The notes beneath the pieces were generated by a model, which was not told the origin of the DNA, searched no databases, and saw only the letters and a list, made by a program, of their open reading frames with translations. The position numbers were made by a program, and so were the translations under genes. From contig NZ_KL543977.1 of the NCBI RefSeq assembly GCF_000711795.1, forward strand, positions 62,001-126,000: a stretch of DNA of 64,000 nt, in the 5' to 3' direction. Shown here one piece after another: positions 17,861 to 26,803 of the stretch. Origin of the DNA: Vibrio pacinii DSM 19139. Lineage in GTDB: Bacteria > Pseudomonadota > Gammaproteobacteria > Enterobacterales > Vibrionaceae. Position 1 is the first letter of the stretch, and every line of letters begins with the position of its first letter.

Positions 17861-18317
17861 CTTCCTGTACGCAGGTCGCCAGACCTGCGTCTATTCAATT
17901 GCCACTAGATTGGCAATGATGTTTTTTCACTTCTGCTTTCTCTTTACTCCCTCTCTTTAAGCTTCCACCAAAGACTGTATAGTTGGTCTCTAAACCTTGT
18001 TGCTAAATGAATTTTCTAAATATATCAGCCACTTCGTTTAGTTAGTTGATCCTAGCGTAATGGAATATGGACATTTCAAAGACTAAAAACAACTTCTAAA
18101 TACACACAATATATATGGACATTATGAGTATTTATTCACATTAATAAAATATCGACATGGATATAAACATTGTGTTTAACAGTTTTTTAATGACAGTTTT
18201 ATCAAAAGCAATCTACATTTAATTGTCAGTACCAAAATCATTAGTTAAATTTATTTTCAACAATATTATTAAAAGCTAGTAATCATATTTCAATCAACTG
18301 ATTAAATGGAGTCATGT
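17861..18317. other. AT-rich left border of the accessory segment
   Basis: 457 bp between yeaD and the secreted-protein gene. After the hairpin the sequence becomes very AT-rich (from about 18000), unlike the flanking core genes. No ORF, tRNA, integrase or IS end is visible. It presumably contains the promoter for the secreted-protein/RHS genes; low GC would suit H-NS-type silencing (inference). Confidence 0.5.
17868..17891 (+). terminator. Hairpin after yeaD (possible terminator)
   Basis: Perfect 9-bp stem ACGCAGGTC / GACCTGCGT with a 4-nt loop, 9 bp after the yeaD stop. The following CTATTC is not a T run, so the terminator call is tentative. Confidence 0.5.
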
Positions 18318-19361
18318 ATGAGACTTTTAAAAATATCTAACATCGTTAATTTATTAATAATCTCCCTACTACCCTCTATATCTCTAGCGCAGAGTAGCAG
18401 TCCATCTCTAACTATAAGGACAATTTCTGGTTTATCCTCGGCAACTATCTACGCTAATGGGAACATGCAAGCGAAGTTGCTTGTATCATATAAAAACATT
18501 CCTCAAGACTACACAGTTGAAAAACTTTCAATAAGGGAAGCTTATACGAATAATCCATTACCAAGTAGCTGGGAAAATAGTTCCATTGATAACGGGTACG
18601 ATAGTGACATTAGTGGGTATCGCTCAGCTGAAAAAAATAAAACTGTTCAAAACTCTACTAGTCAAATATTTTATTTATCAACGCGAAATAGTGATAATAA
18701 TATCACATTATGCGCTGAACTTGTGGCATCAAATGCTAATGGAAATAGGGAAACACTGACAACTTGCAACGGAGATGTTAATAGTGGTCTTGTTTATTTA
18801 AACGTGGTTCCAGAAATAAACTATGGTATCGAAGATCTAGATCAAGTAACTAGCCGTGAATGGTATGAAAACGACTCTTATGCAATAGCTCAAGAGAGGT
18901 TCACGCTGAAAAACAATCGGGAAATTAGAGGTGTTGGTGGCTGTGATACAAAACATGAAAACAATGGTAAAAGATATTTAATCTCATCGACGAATGGACC
19001 TGAACACCCATATAGCGGCAATCGAAAATATGGTGCTGCATACTTATTTGAACCAGTTCGTGGAGTAGTAAGTACAAGTTTTCCATATTTTGGTATAACT
19101 GTGAACTTAATTACTTTCCGGGAAGAATTTGTTGAAAAAGAAACAGAAACATTAAAATTCAACACTACTAACAGTATCACTTTTGCTTGGCTTAATGGTC
19201 AAGATAATCTACATACATATATAAATCCATTAATCAACATTGAAATTCATTGCCCACTTGTGACATTTGTGGATAATTATGGTAATAACGGGATAATAAA
19301 TATATCTAGACATTCAAATCCTAATGACAAATGGGGTAAGGTGTATTATCGCTTCCATTAA
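18318..19361 (+). CDS. Secreted protein of unknown function, upstream of the RHS genes
   Basis: 347 residues from the ATG at 18318, chosen because GGAG lies six bases before it. An in-frame ATG four codons earlier has no ribosome-binding site. The N-terminus MRLLKISNIVNLLIISLLPSISLAQ is a Sec signal peptide with a likely cut after SLA. The mature part is rich in Ser, Thr and Asn, looks beta-structured, and has a few cysteines (LCAEL, TTCNG, GGCDT, EIHCP), consistent with an exported protein with disulfides. No transmembrane segment or catalytic motif is visible, and I do not recognise a family. Base composition is markedly AT-rich. The RHS shell gene starts 83 bp downstream on the same strand, so they may be co-expressed. 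Confidence 0.75.
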   Translation: MRLLKISNIVNLLIISLLPSISLAQSSSPSLTIRTISGLSSATIYANGNMQAKLLVSYKNIPQDYTVEKLSIREAYTNNPLPSSWENSSIDNGYDSDISGYRSAEKNKTVQNSTSQIFYLSTRNSDNNITLCAELVASNANGNRETLTTCNGDVNSGLVYLNVVPEINYGIEDLDQVTSREWYENDSYAIAQERFTLKNNREIRGVGGCDTKHENNGKRYLISSTNGPEHPYSGNRKYGAAYLFEPVRGVVSTSFPYFGITVNLITFREEFVEKETETLKFNTTNSITFAWLNGQDNLHTYINPLINIEIHCPLVTFVDNYGNNGIINISRHSNPNDKWGKVYYRFH

Positions 19362-19367
19362 CTAGTC

Positions 19368-19386
19368 ACACTATAAATTATAGTGT
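19368..19386 (+). repeat. Perfect inverted repeat between secreted-protein gene and RHS gene
   Basis: ACACTATAA / TTATAGTGT, two 9-bp arms around one base, 7 bp after the stop of the secreted-protein gene. No T run follows. It could be an operator or an mRNA stem that separates expression of the two genes. Confidence 0.6.
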
Positions 19387-19444
19387 TACAGTCCAATTTT
19401 AAAAATTATTTAATCGATTTATTATTGTATAATAAGGACATGTT

Positions 19445-22400
19445 GTGAGTATTCAATCTAATGCTAATAACTTTATGGAAAGTCTGACCTCTGACGTAGA
19501 TGTTAGAACAGGGATGTATTCTGTAAGTATCCCCCTAGTCTATTTCTTGTCACATAAACTTTTGGGCCCTAGCATACCCATTACGCTTTCTTACAATGCT
19601 GGTAGCACACAAGATATCGGTTTTGGTCGTGGGTGGTCACTTTCTCTCAGTCAATACGACAAAGTATCTAACACCATAAACCTTTCAACAGGTCAATCTT
19701 TCAAGATATTTAAACCTTGGGAAAAAAAAGAGTATGAGATCCCATATAGAAAGCTCAAAGACATTAAAATAACATACTCAGCTGAAAATAAAGAACTAAA
19801 AGTAATTAGCGAAGGAGGCGTCTGTGAGCATTTGAATGAAAGTTCTGGAAAGACAAATAAAATATCATCTCCGGATGGAAAAAACGTCTATTTTAGCTAT
19901 CACGAGTGGACGGGGAGAATAAATAAAATTTATGATGATGATGGACGTGAGGTACTCTTTAACTGGAGTGAGGAGGCAACCAAAGTCGATATTATCCATA
20001 ATTTGGATAAAGAGACATTCCAAGTGTTGACTATTTATAAAAGCGACAATGGTGTATTCAAACGCTTATCCAGCGTAAAACTAGCTGATGAACTACCTTG
20101 TGTAGAGTTTGAATATCGATTTATCTCGAGCTCAAACTATGACGTCATAGAAAAGGTCACCCACCCCTCTGGATTGATTGAAGAGATGGTTTATCTCGAT
20201 GATGGTCACTCCCTACCATCTGGATCTCCTTTGTCGAAAATTCCATTCATTCAAACTCATAAACTCATACCTGCTTCTGATAATAGTCAACCTGCTCGAC
20301 TGACAGAATATGACTATTCAGATAAAAACTACCTAGGATTTGCTAGTGAAAGAGTATGGGTTCCCGGCGAAGATACATTATTTAAATCATCTGCTAATTA
20401 CACTTATACCACTACAGAGATCATTAACAACTCAAAAAAAATAGTTAGAAGTTACAATAAATATCATTTACTGGACTCAGAGAAACACTATAATAATAAT
20501 TCACTCTACAGAAAAGACTCATATGAGTATTACGCGATTCTCAATAAAAGTATAGAACAGCAACCTGCCATTTATAGCTTGCCCAAAACTCAGACGACGA
20601 CCCATTATTATAATGGCGCTTCGAGAAGTATCACCAAAAGATACCAATATGATGATTACGCAAACCCTACTTTAATTCAAGAATCCGATGGTTCTCAGCA
20701 GGTTTATAGGTACTACCCTGCTGAAGGGGAAGAGGGTAATTGCCCTGCAGACCCTTACGATATGATTTCCCAGTTAAAAGAAGAGCAGTTTATTCCAGCC
20801 ACGTATCAATATGGAGAAACACCTCTTACAACAAAATACACATATACTTCCTTAGCAAGATTAGACGACCCAAGTCAGTATTTTATTGTGTTAGCCACTG
20901 AAAGTGATGAAAATCAAACGGACGAATTAAGCTATTACGACAATAATAAAGAGTCTGATACCTACGGACGTTTAAAAAAACTCGTTTCCAGTATAAACGG
21001 CTATAACAACACAGTTACTGTCAACTACGAATCTTTAAGCAATGGAGTTAAGACAACCAGAACGGTGTTAACTCATGACGGGTTAACAAGAACTTATTCT
21101 ACCTCTATAGAGTATTTCTGGGGACTACCCATTGAGAAAACAGCAGAGGGGGAATCTACGATTAAAGTAACCTATGATTCTATAGGAAGAAAAAAAAACA
21201 TCATCGTAGCACCAAATACAAACAACGAATCCGCAACGTCATTTGCCTATACCGTTGGTAATGACAACAATACCATCACCCAAAGCGACGCGAAAGGGAA
21301 CCTAGAAGTCACTGCGTATAACAATGCGGGAAAAGCCATAGCAATAAAGCAGTCACAGGGTATTGATCTATATACGATTAAGTCAATGACTTATAACGAA
21401 TATGGTCAACTAGAATCAGTAGTCGATACTGACTGGCTAAATGGAGAGCAAATTAGTATTACTACTGGTTTTCAATATGATGTTAATGGTGAAGTGAGAG
21501 AGATAAAACACCCAGATGGTCGCCAAGAAATTATAGAGCAAAACCCAGTGTTACTGACGACTGTGCATAAGCAGGTTGGCTTAATTACAGAAACAACAAG
21601 TTATAACCTTTCTGGTCTAGAAATTTATAGAGAAACCATCGACGCAGCAGGGAATATACTGGCCAAAACTCACTATGAGTATGATGCTTTCGGCAAACTT
21701 CGCCACACAACAGATACTCAAGGTAAAGCCACAAGATATCGGTATGACGAGTTTGACCGACTCAGAGAAGTGGTACGAGTTATTGATGGACAAGATGTCA
21801 TTGAGTCCTATTCTTACCCTAAGTTCACTTCTGCAGACCTATGCCAGAGTGTCAAGGTTAATGGTATATCGCTTGGTGACAGAAATTATGATGGACTAGG
21901 TCGAATAAAAGATGAGACCGTCAATGGAGCAATCAACTCATATGACTATGTGGGTGCCTCTAATCAACCAGATAGTGCAGTATTAGCTGATGGCAGTGTT
22001 GTCGATATGGTAAATAATACTCAGCTTCAAGTCACTGAAACGGTATCTGTACGCGGAAAACCCGCACTAAGCAGCCATTATACCTTCGACCCACAAACCG
22101 CGCTGCCAACCGATAGCTTAAATCAGGGAGCTAAACGAACTGTCACTCGTGACTCTTATGGTCGAATAGAAATTGATCAAATTGAGGTTAATGATGGTGA
22201 AATCAGACAGGCAAGCGAAGAATATTCACTCCAAGGTAGGCTGCTAAAGAGTTGTGATTATTTTGGTAACCGTCAGGAGTATCAATACGACGCATTAGGT
22301 CGACCAGAAATTATTACTGAACATGTTGCTGATGTCACCACAACAACACATATCGATTACGACAAATTTAGCCGTCCTTGGATGTATACAACCAAGCGTG

Positions 22401-23242
22401 AAAAAGATACCGCGGTTATTGCGCTAACATTCAACAGTATCGGCATGGAAACCCACCGAGTGGCAAAGTTTAATGGTGTCGAAGAGTTTAGTATTGACCA
22501 AAATTATAATAGTAATCTTCAATTAGAAACCAGAGCCTATGCAGATGGACTCGAGACCACAACAGAAACCTTCGACTATGATGAACTTGGGCGTCTAGAG
22601 ACCTATTCATGCCATGGCCCCAATGCACCTTCTGATGAATATGGCCATCGTCTTCTTAAACAAGTATTCAAGCATGACCTGTATGGCAATATAGCTAAAG
22701 TCGTCAGCGACTTTCGTGATGGCACATCGAACACCGCAGTATATGCATATGACCCTAACAACCCTACCCAGTTAGTACTGGTTACTAACACACATCACAG
22801 TTATCCATCCAGTGTTCAATTGCACTTCAGCGTTAGCGGAAACATGTTGAATGATGAACAGGACAATGGCTACCATTACAACGAATTAGGCCAGTTAACC
22901 TCAATTGACAATGCTCATGGGGAACAGCTATCGCGATACCAGTATGACGGAGACGGTCGAATGGTGTCTCAAACGGTACAGGAACAATTAGTCTACCTTT
23001 TTTACCGTCACACACTAGCCAATGAAACGTCAGGGGGAGTGCATTCTAGTTACCATCATATTGCCCCAGGCCTTGTTAGCCGAAGTGTCCGTGATGACGC
23101 CGATCATATCCACCACCAACTGTTACTCGGCAACAGTCAAGGAAGCATCATTGAGTCATTGTCCACCTCAGCAGAATCTGAGAATCGAGACAAGCAAACT
23201 CGCCGCTATACACCATACGGAAAGGATGATTGTTATGAATAG
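19445..23242 (+). CDS. RHS/YD-repeat shell protein (TcC-like), lacking the RHS core
   Basis: 1265 residues from a GTG at 19445, with AAGGACA upstream. The N-terminus (NNFMESLTSDVDVRTGMYSV, then GPSIPITLSYNAGSTQDIGFGRGWSLSL) matches the start of Pseudomonas- and Vibrio-type RHS proteins. From about residue 570 to the end there are many YD/RHS repeats (YDSIGRKK, YNEYGQLES, YEYDAFGKLRHT, YRYDEFDRLREV, YQYDALGRPEI, YDELGRLET, YNELGQLTS, YQYDGDGRM). In relatives these repeats build a closed beta-strand cage around a toxin. It ends in RRYTPYGKDDCYE, exactly where a one-piece TcC protein would run on into the RHS core. There is no signal peptide, no membrane segment and no N-terminal PAAR or VgrG-binding part, so it does not look like a T6SS Rhs effector. 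Its last 8 bp overlap the next gene. Confidence 0.9.
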   Translation: MSIQSNANNFMESLTSDVDVRTGMYSVSIPLVYFLSHKLLGPSIPITLSYNAGSTQDIGFGRGWSLSLSQYDKVSNTINLSTGQSFKIFKPWEKKEYEIPYRKLKDIKITYSAENKELKVISEGGVCEHLNESSGKTNKISSPDGKNVYFSYHEWTGRINKIYDDDGREVLFNWSEEATKVDIIHNLDKETFQVLTIYKSDNGVFKRLSSVKLADELPCVEFEYRFISSSNYDVIEKVTHPSGLIEEMVYLDDGHSLPSGSPLSKIPFIQTHKLIPASDNSQPARLTEYDYSDKNYLGFASERVWVPGEDTLFKSSANYTYTTTEIINNSKKIVRSYNKYHLLDSEKHYNNNSLYRKDSYEYYAILNKSIEQQPAIYSLPKTQTTTHYYNGASRSITKRYQYDDYANPTLIQESDGSQQVYRYYPAEGEEGNCPADPYDMISQLKEEQFIPATYQYGETPLTTKYTYTSLARLDDPSQYFIVLATESDENQTDELSYYDNNKESDTYGRLKKLVSSINGYNNTVTVNYESLSNGVKTTRTVLTHDGLTRTYSTSIEYFWGLPIEKTAEGESTIKVTYDSIGRKKNIIVAPNTNNESATSFAYTVGNDNNTITQSDAKGNLEVTAYNNAGKAIAIKQSQGIDLYTIKSMTYNEYGQLESVVDTDWLNGEQISITTGFQYDVNGEVREIKHPDGRQEIIEQNPVLLTTVHKQVGLITETTSYNLSGLEIYRETIDAAGNILAKTHYEYDAFGKLRHTTDTQGKATRYRYDEFDRLREVVRVIDGQDVIESYSYPKFTSADLCQSVKVNGISLGDRNYDGLGRIKDETVNGAINSYDYVGASNQPDSAVLADGSVVDMVNNTQLQVTETVSVRGKPALSSHYTFDPQTALPTDSLNQGAKRTVTRDSYGRIEIDQIEVNDGEIRQASEEYSLQGRLLKSCDYFGNRQEYQYDALGRPEIITEHVADVTTTTHIDYDKFSRPWMYTTKREKDTAVIALTFNSIGMETHRVAKFNGVEEFSIDQNYNSNLQLETRAYADGLETTTETFDYDELGRLETYSCHGPNAPSDEYGHRLLKQVFKHDLYGNIAKVVSDFRDGTSNTAVYAYDPNNPTQLVLVTNTHHSYPSSVQLHFSVSGNMLNDEQDNGYHYNELGQLTSIDNAHGEQLSRYQYDGDGRMVSQTVQEQLVYLFYRHTLANETSGGVHSSYHHIAPGLVSRSVRDDADHIHHQLLLGNSQGSIIESLSTSAESENRDKQTRRYTPYGKDDCYE

Positions 23243-24545
23243 CAAACACAAAGTCGATCTGCATAGCCGAAGACTATTCTTAAAACAGACAGGTGGACTC
23301 TCAGCGCTTGCTACCACAAATGCGTCATTGCCTATGTCATCAGCATTAGCATCAACCAGTTCTTTTGACACAAATGTTATTGTGAAAAGTCCGTTAGGTT
23401 TTAACGGAGCTCGACAAGACCCAGCAACTAAGCTCTATCCGCTAGGTAATGGTTACCGGATGTATAGTCCAACCCTAATGCGCTTTAATACGCACGACAA
23501 CCTCAGCCCTTTTGGTCCAGGCGGCGTGAATGGCTATGCTTATTGTCTCGGAGACCCTGTCAACCGCCGCGACCCAAGTGGCCATTTTGCTCTGCTTAGT
23601 ATCTTAATCGGCGCTATTGTGGGTGCCGTGGTAGGAGCAGCAGTATCTGCCGCCGCAGAGGGTATTCAGATGGCAGTTGATCCGACGCATAAATTTGACT
23701 GGAAGCAGGTGGGAATCGGAGCGGCATTGGGCTTTATTACTGGTGGTTTAGGGATTGCCGCTGCCGCACCAAAAGCCGGGACACAGTTAGGTCTTGCCAT
23801 TGCTAAATCAGCATTAGCAGAGGTTGCATCTGTACCTATTTCGACCGTGACTGCTTTATCGATGCAACCCAACGCTTCAAAGGGATTGCAGATATTAGGT
23901 AAAGCGTTGGGCTTTTCACTCGCGATTGCGGGGGTAGGATATGGTCTAAAAGGGAGCGCCCAGCTTGGAAGAACGATTGCCAAAGGTCGGGTACTTAGCA
24001 TCCGCTCCAGTTGGAAAAAGAGTCTGCCGTTCTATGATGATCATATTACTCTGCGGCAAGCTGTATTTACTGGTGCTAGCATTGTAAGCGGCATTTCTAG
24101 TGCTTCTGCTGGTATCGCCTTTAATACCATGAACCATTTAGGTAAAAGCTCCTATAATAGCGAGTTAGTCATGCGACTTTTCCATTTTACCAGCTCTTCG
24201 TTTGGCGCTCTGGCTGGTAAATCGATTAACCCAATAAAAAATATCAAATCCGATCCAGTGGGTTATTTATCCGCTAGATTTACAGATGTTTCGCACGCAA
24301 CAGGTCTTATTGCACTGCTCGCGACAAAACCCGGTAGTGACGCCAATCGTCAATGGAATACCGTTTCATTCTTGGCTGGCATCACCTCAGTTTATACATT
24401 AAATACCCAAAACCATCTGAAGCATTTCGATAGAAAGCCACTTTGGAAGCAATTTGGCTTATCCGAATCTGTATGGAACAAAGCGTTAAGCAATAGTCCT
24501 TCAGCAAGGTACCACTATCTGGATAGTGATCTACTTCCTTATTAG
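23235..24545 (+). CDS. Tat-signal RHS-core protein with toxin-like C-terminal domain
   Basis: 436 residues from the ATG at 23235, with AAGGA eight bases before it inside the end of the shell gene. Residues 11-17 are SRRLFLK, a full match to the twin-arginine consensus. A weakly hydrophobic stretch and an ALA cleavage-type motif near 37-39 follow. Residues 54-117 are the RHS core (LGFNGARQDPATKLYPLGNGYRMYSP, FNTHDNLSPFGPGGVNGYAYCLGDPVNRRDPSGH), normally fused to the YD repeats. After DPSG come two glycine/alanine-rich hydrophobic segments (about 120-141 and 155-175) and an unfamiliar tail of about 250 residues, the expected toxin position. The frame also runs open upstream to 23022, but there it overlaps YD-repeat coding in another frame. 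No immunity gene is evident downstream. The toxin activity is unknown. Confidence 0.82.
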   Translation: MNSKHKVDLHSRRLFLKQTGGLSALATTNASLPMSSALASTSSFDTNVIVKSPLGFNGARQDPATKLYPLGNGYRMYSPTLMRFNTHDNLSPFGPGGVNGYAYCLGDPVNRRDPSGHFALLSILIGAIVGAVVGAAVSAAAEGIQMAVDPTHKFDWKQVGIGAALGFITGGLGIAAAAPKAGTQLGLAIAKSALAEVASVPISTVTALSMQPNASKGLQILGKALGFSLAIAGVGYGLKGSAQLGRTIAKGRVLSIRSSWKKSLPFYDDHITLRQAVFTGASIVSGISSASAGIAFNTMNHLGKSSYNSELVMRLFHFTSSSFGALAGKSINPIKNIKSDPVGYLSARFTDVSHATGLIALLATKPGSDANRQWNTVSFLAGITSVYTLNTQNHLKHFDRKPLWKQFGLSESVWNKALSNSPSARYHYLDSDLLPY

Positions 24546-24626
24546 TTTGTGTTGTTAATTACTAGTAAGTAATTAAAACAACGATCATCAATACGGTTAT
24601 TAGTATCTTTTATTAACCTAGGCTTA

Positions 24627-24654
24627 GGGCAGCAAAACTGCCCTTTGTTTTCTT
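24627..24654 (+). terminator. Intrinsic terminator after the RHS-core gene
   Basis: GGGCAG / CTGCCC stem with a CAAAA loop, then TTTGTTTTCTT. It marks the right border of the accessory segment, about 65 bp before rlmA. Confidence 0.75.
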
Positions 24655-24717
24655 GGTGCTAGTGCCTGACAACGCTTCCTGATAAAATCTTCGCCTTCAC
24701 TATTAAGCGAGCGATTT

Positions 24718-25536
24718 ATGTCTTACACCTGCCCTCTATGTCATCAAACTTTGAGTTTTTCTCAACACACCTATCAGTGTGCCAACAACCACAGTTTTGA
24801 TCTCGCGAAAGAAGGCTATGTCAATCTCATGCCTGTGCAACATAAACGCTCAAAAGATCCTGGTGATAACAAAGAGATGATGCAAGCTCGTCGTCGATTT
24901 TTGCAACTGGGCCATTATCAACCTTTGATGCAACGAGTCGCTGAAGTTTGCGCACAACATACAGTTAACACTCCGCATCGCCTACTCGATATTGGATGTG
25001 GAGAGGGCTATTACACTACGCAAGTCGCCACTGCGCTCACTAAGCAGTTCGAGCCAGCTCAAACCTATGGCCTCGACATTTCAAAAGTAGCGATTCGTTA
25101 TGCCGCCAAACGCTACCTCAACTGCCATTTCAGTGTCGCTTCGAGTCATCGCTTACCTTTTGCTGATCAAAGCTTAGATGCCGTACTGCGTATTTATGCA
25201 CCTTGCAAGGCACAAGAGCTACAACGTGTTGTAAGTGACAACGGGGTTGTCATCACGGTGACGCCTGCCGCTCGTCATCTTTATCAACTACGGGCTAACA
25301 TTTACCCGGACGTCAGGCTGCACAACGAAGAAGCGGAGGCTATCGCAGGCTTTGAGCTTGAGCATCAAGAGATGCTTAACTACACCATGTCACTAGGTGA
25401 AGGGGCCGGATTCGACCTACTGCAAATGACCCCTTTTGCGTGGAAAGCCAGTGACGAACTACGTCAAAAACTGACGCAGGCGAGTTTATTTGAGTGTGAA
25501 GCACATTTTATGATCCGAGTTTATCGTAAACAATAA
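24718..25536 (+). CDS. rlmA: 23S rRNA (guanine-745-N1)-methyltransferase
   Basis: SAM-dependent methylation of G745 in helix 35 of 23S rRNA. 272 residues, the family length. The N-terminal zinc finger is CPLCHQ plus CANNHSFD, followed by the conserved AKEGYVNLMPVQHKRSKDPGDNKEMMQARRRFL, the RlmA signature. The SAM-binding motif I is LLDIGCGEGYYT and motif II includes YGLDISKVAIRYAAKR. GACCAAACT-type promoter context was not evident. The gene stands alone in its orientation, with composition back to that of core genes. Confidence 0.96.
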   Translation: MSYTCPLCHQTLSFSQHTYQCANNHSFDLAKEGYVNLMPVQHKRSKDPGDNKEMMQARRRFLQLGHYQPLMQRVAEVCAQHTVNTPHRLLDIGCGEGYYTTQVATALTKQFEPAQTYGLDISKVAIRYAAKRYLNCHFSVASSHRLPFADQSLDAVLRIYAPCKAQELQRVVSDNGVVITVTPAARHLYQLRANIYPDVRLHNEEAEAIAGFELEHQEMLNYTMSLGEGAGFDLLQMTPFAWKASDELRQKLTQASLFECEAHFMIRVYRKQ

Positions 25537-25621
25537 CCCAAACAAACGACAATAATTCTCATTAAAATTGAGTTGTCCCATAGCCTCGATTACTATTAGA
25601 TTATCTTTAGTGGAGGCTTTT

Positions 25622-26563
25622 ATGTTTCAGCGTATATTCATCGCACTATTATCAACGCTACTTAGCGCTTGCTCAATGTCGCCCCATTCCGAGCAAGCGA
25701 TCATTAGCTTTTATGACTATCAACTCTATTCTCCTCAATTGACCCCCGTCGAACTACAGACACTATCTGACGACATTAACCAAGCCGACATCATCTTAAT
25801 TGGCGAGTGGCATACTCATGCTGGAATCCATCGCTTTCAAAGCGACTTTCTTAAGCAGCGACTACAGCAGCAACGACCTGTCACACTGTCTATGGAGCAA
25901 TTTTCGCGAGACAAACAAGCGGTTGTCGACCGTTACTTAGCTGGCGAAATTGGAGAGCAGGTGCTGATCAAGCAAGGCGCAGCTTGGCCAAACTATGAAA
26001 GTGATTACCGACCATTAATCGAACTTGCCAAGTCACATAATGCCGATATTATCGCAGCGAACGCGCCCAGAGCCATCGTACGCTGTATCGGGCGACAAGG
26101 GTTAAGCTATCTTGACACACTCGATAGTCAACAGCGTCAATGGGTTGCAGCGCAGATTGACGACTCCGAAAGCCCTTATAAAGAGAAATTTATGGCGTCA
26201 ATGCATCATGGCACACTGGAGCAAACGACACGTCAATATGCGGCGCAAGTAACATGGGATGAGACGATGGCAGACAGTATTGTCACTTACCTTCAACACC
26301 ATCCCTCAGTTCAAATCGTCCATATTGCGGGCAAGTTTCATACCGAGCAAGGACTAGGCATCAAGGCGTCAATACTCAAACGTAATCCAAACCTCAAGGT
26401 TGTGGTTATTACCCCAGGATCGCTCACCTCCATCAGTACATCCTTAAAGCAAGATTACTGGCTTGATGTTCTTGAACCTCCAGCGCGTTACGTCAGCGAA
26501 GAGAATCGCCAAGCGGCCTATCGCCATATCGGCCAAACAAATAATGACTCAGACTGCCAATAG
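25622..26563 (+). CDS. ChaN-family haem-binding-type lipoprotein
   Basis: 313 residues from the ATG at 25622, with GGAGG nine bases before it. A longer frame exists but its extension is unlike a signal peptide. The N-terminus MFQRIFIALLSTLLSAC carries the lipobox LLSAC (Cys17). Conserved ChaN/Tiki-like motifs are ILIGEWHTHAG (Glu and His of the putative metal or haem site), LSMEQFSRD, the Tyr-rich WPNYESDYRPLIELAK, ANAPRAIVR and VHIAGKFHTEQGLG. Relatives such as Campylobacter ChaN bind haem; enzymatic activity is not settled. Likely anchored to the inner or outer membrane facing the periplasm; Ser at +2 favours the outer membrane. Monocistronic. Confidence 0.85.
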   Translation: MFQRIFIALLSTLLSACSMSPHSEQAIISFYDYQLYSPQLTPVELQTLSDDINQADIILIGEWHTHAGIHRFQSDFLKQRLQQQRPVTLSMEQFSRDKQAVVDRYLAGEIGEQVLIKQGAAWPNYESDYRPLIELAKSHNADIIAANAPRAIVRCIGRQGLSYLDTLDSQQRQWVAAQIDDSESPYKEKFMASMHHGTLEQTTRQYAAQVTWDETMADSIVTYLQHHPSVQIVHIAGKFHTEQGLGIKASILKRNPNLKVVVITPGSLTSISTSLKQDYWLDVLEPPARYVSEENRQAAYRHIGQTNNDSDCQ

Positions 26564-26638
26564 GCACTGATTTTGCTTTGATCATCAATCAGACGAGCTT
26601 TTTTTGGATGAGGAATGTGGTAAACACTCGCGCATTCT

Positions 26639-26662
26639 TCTCACTGGCGAGGAAGCCAGTGA
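26639..26662. repeat. Perfect hairpin upstream of the 115-codon gene
   Basis: CTCACTGGC / GCCAGTGAG, 9-bp arms with a 6-nt loop and no T run. It lies 76 bp after the chaN-like stop and immediately before the tandem 21-bp repeats. Confidence 0.6.
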
Positions 26663-26665
26663 GCA

Positions 26666-26707
26666 ATAGTTAAATAAGCACGGTTAATAGTTAAACAGGC
26701 ACGATTT
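26666..26707 (+). repeat. Tandem 21-bp direct repeat
   Basis: Two adjacent 21-bp units (26666-26686 and 26687-26707), both starting ATAGTTAAA and containing GCACG, matching at about 17 of 21 positions. Located about 100 bp upstream of the 115-codon gene, where regulator binding sites might lie. Confidence 0.6.
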
Positions 26708-26803
26708 ATGCTTGGTTTGTTTTTATACAAATTTTGCATATTTTGCACAAGTTTTTCTTAAAGCAGTCGATATATTGTCTGAGGATGATGTAAGGAGATC
26801 ATT

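Noticed and set aside
23022..23234. Extension of the RHS-core gene upstream to a TTG/ATG near 23022
   Set aside because: The extra residues are an out-of-frame reading of the YD-repeat coding region and look non-protein-like. The ATG at 23235 has a proper ribosome-binding site and begins the Tat signal.
17861..24717. Prophage or integrative element
   Set aside because: No integrase, tRNA target, attachment repeats or phage genes are visible; only composition and gene content suggest transfer.
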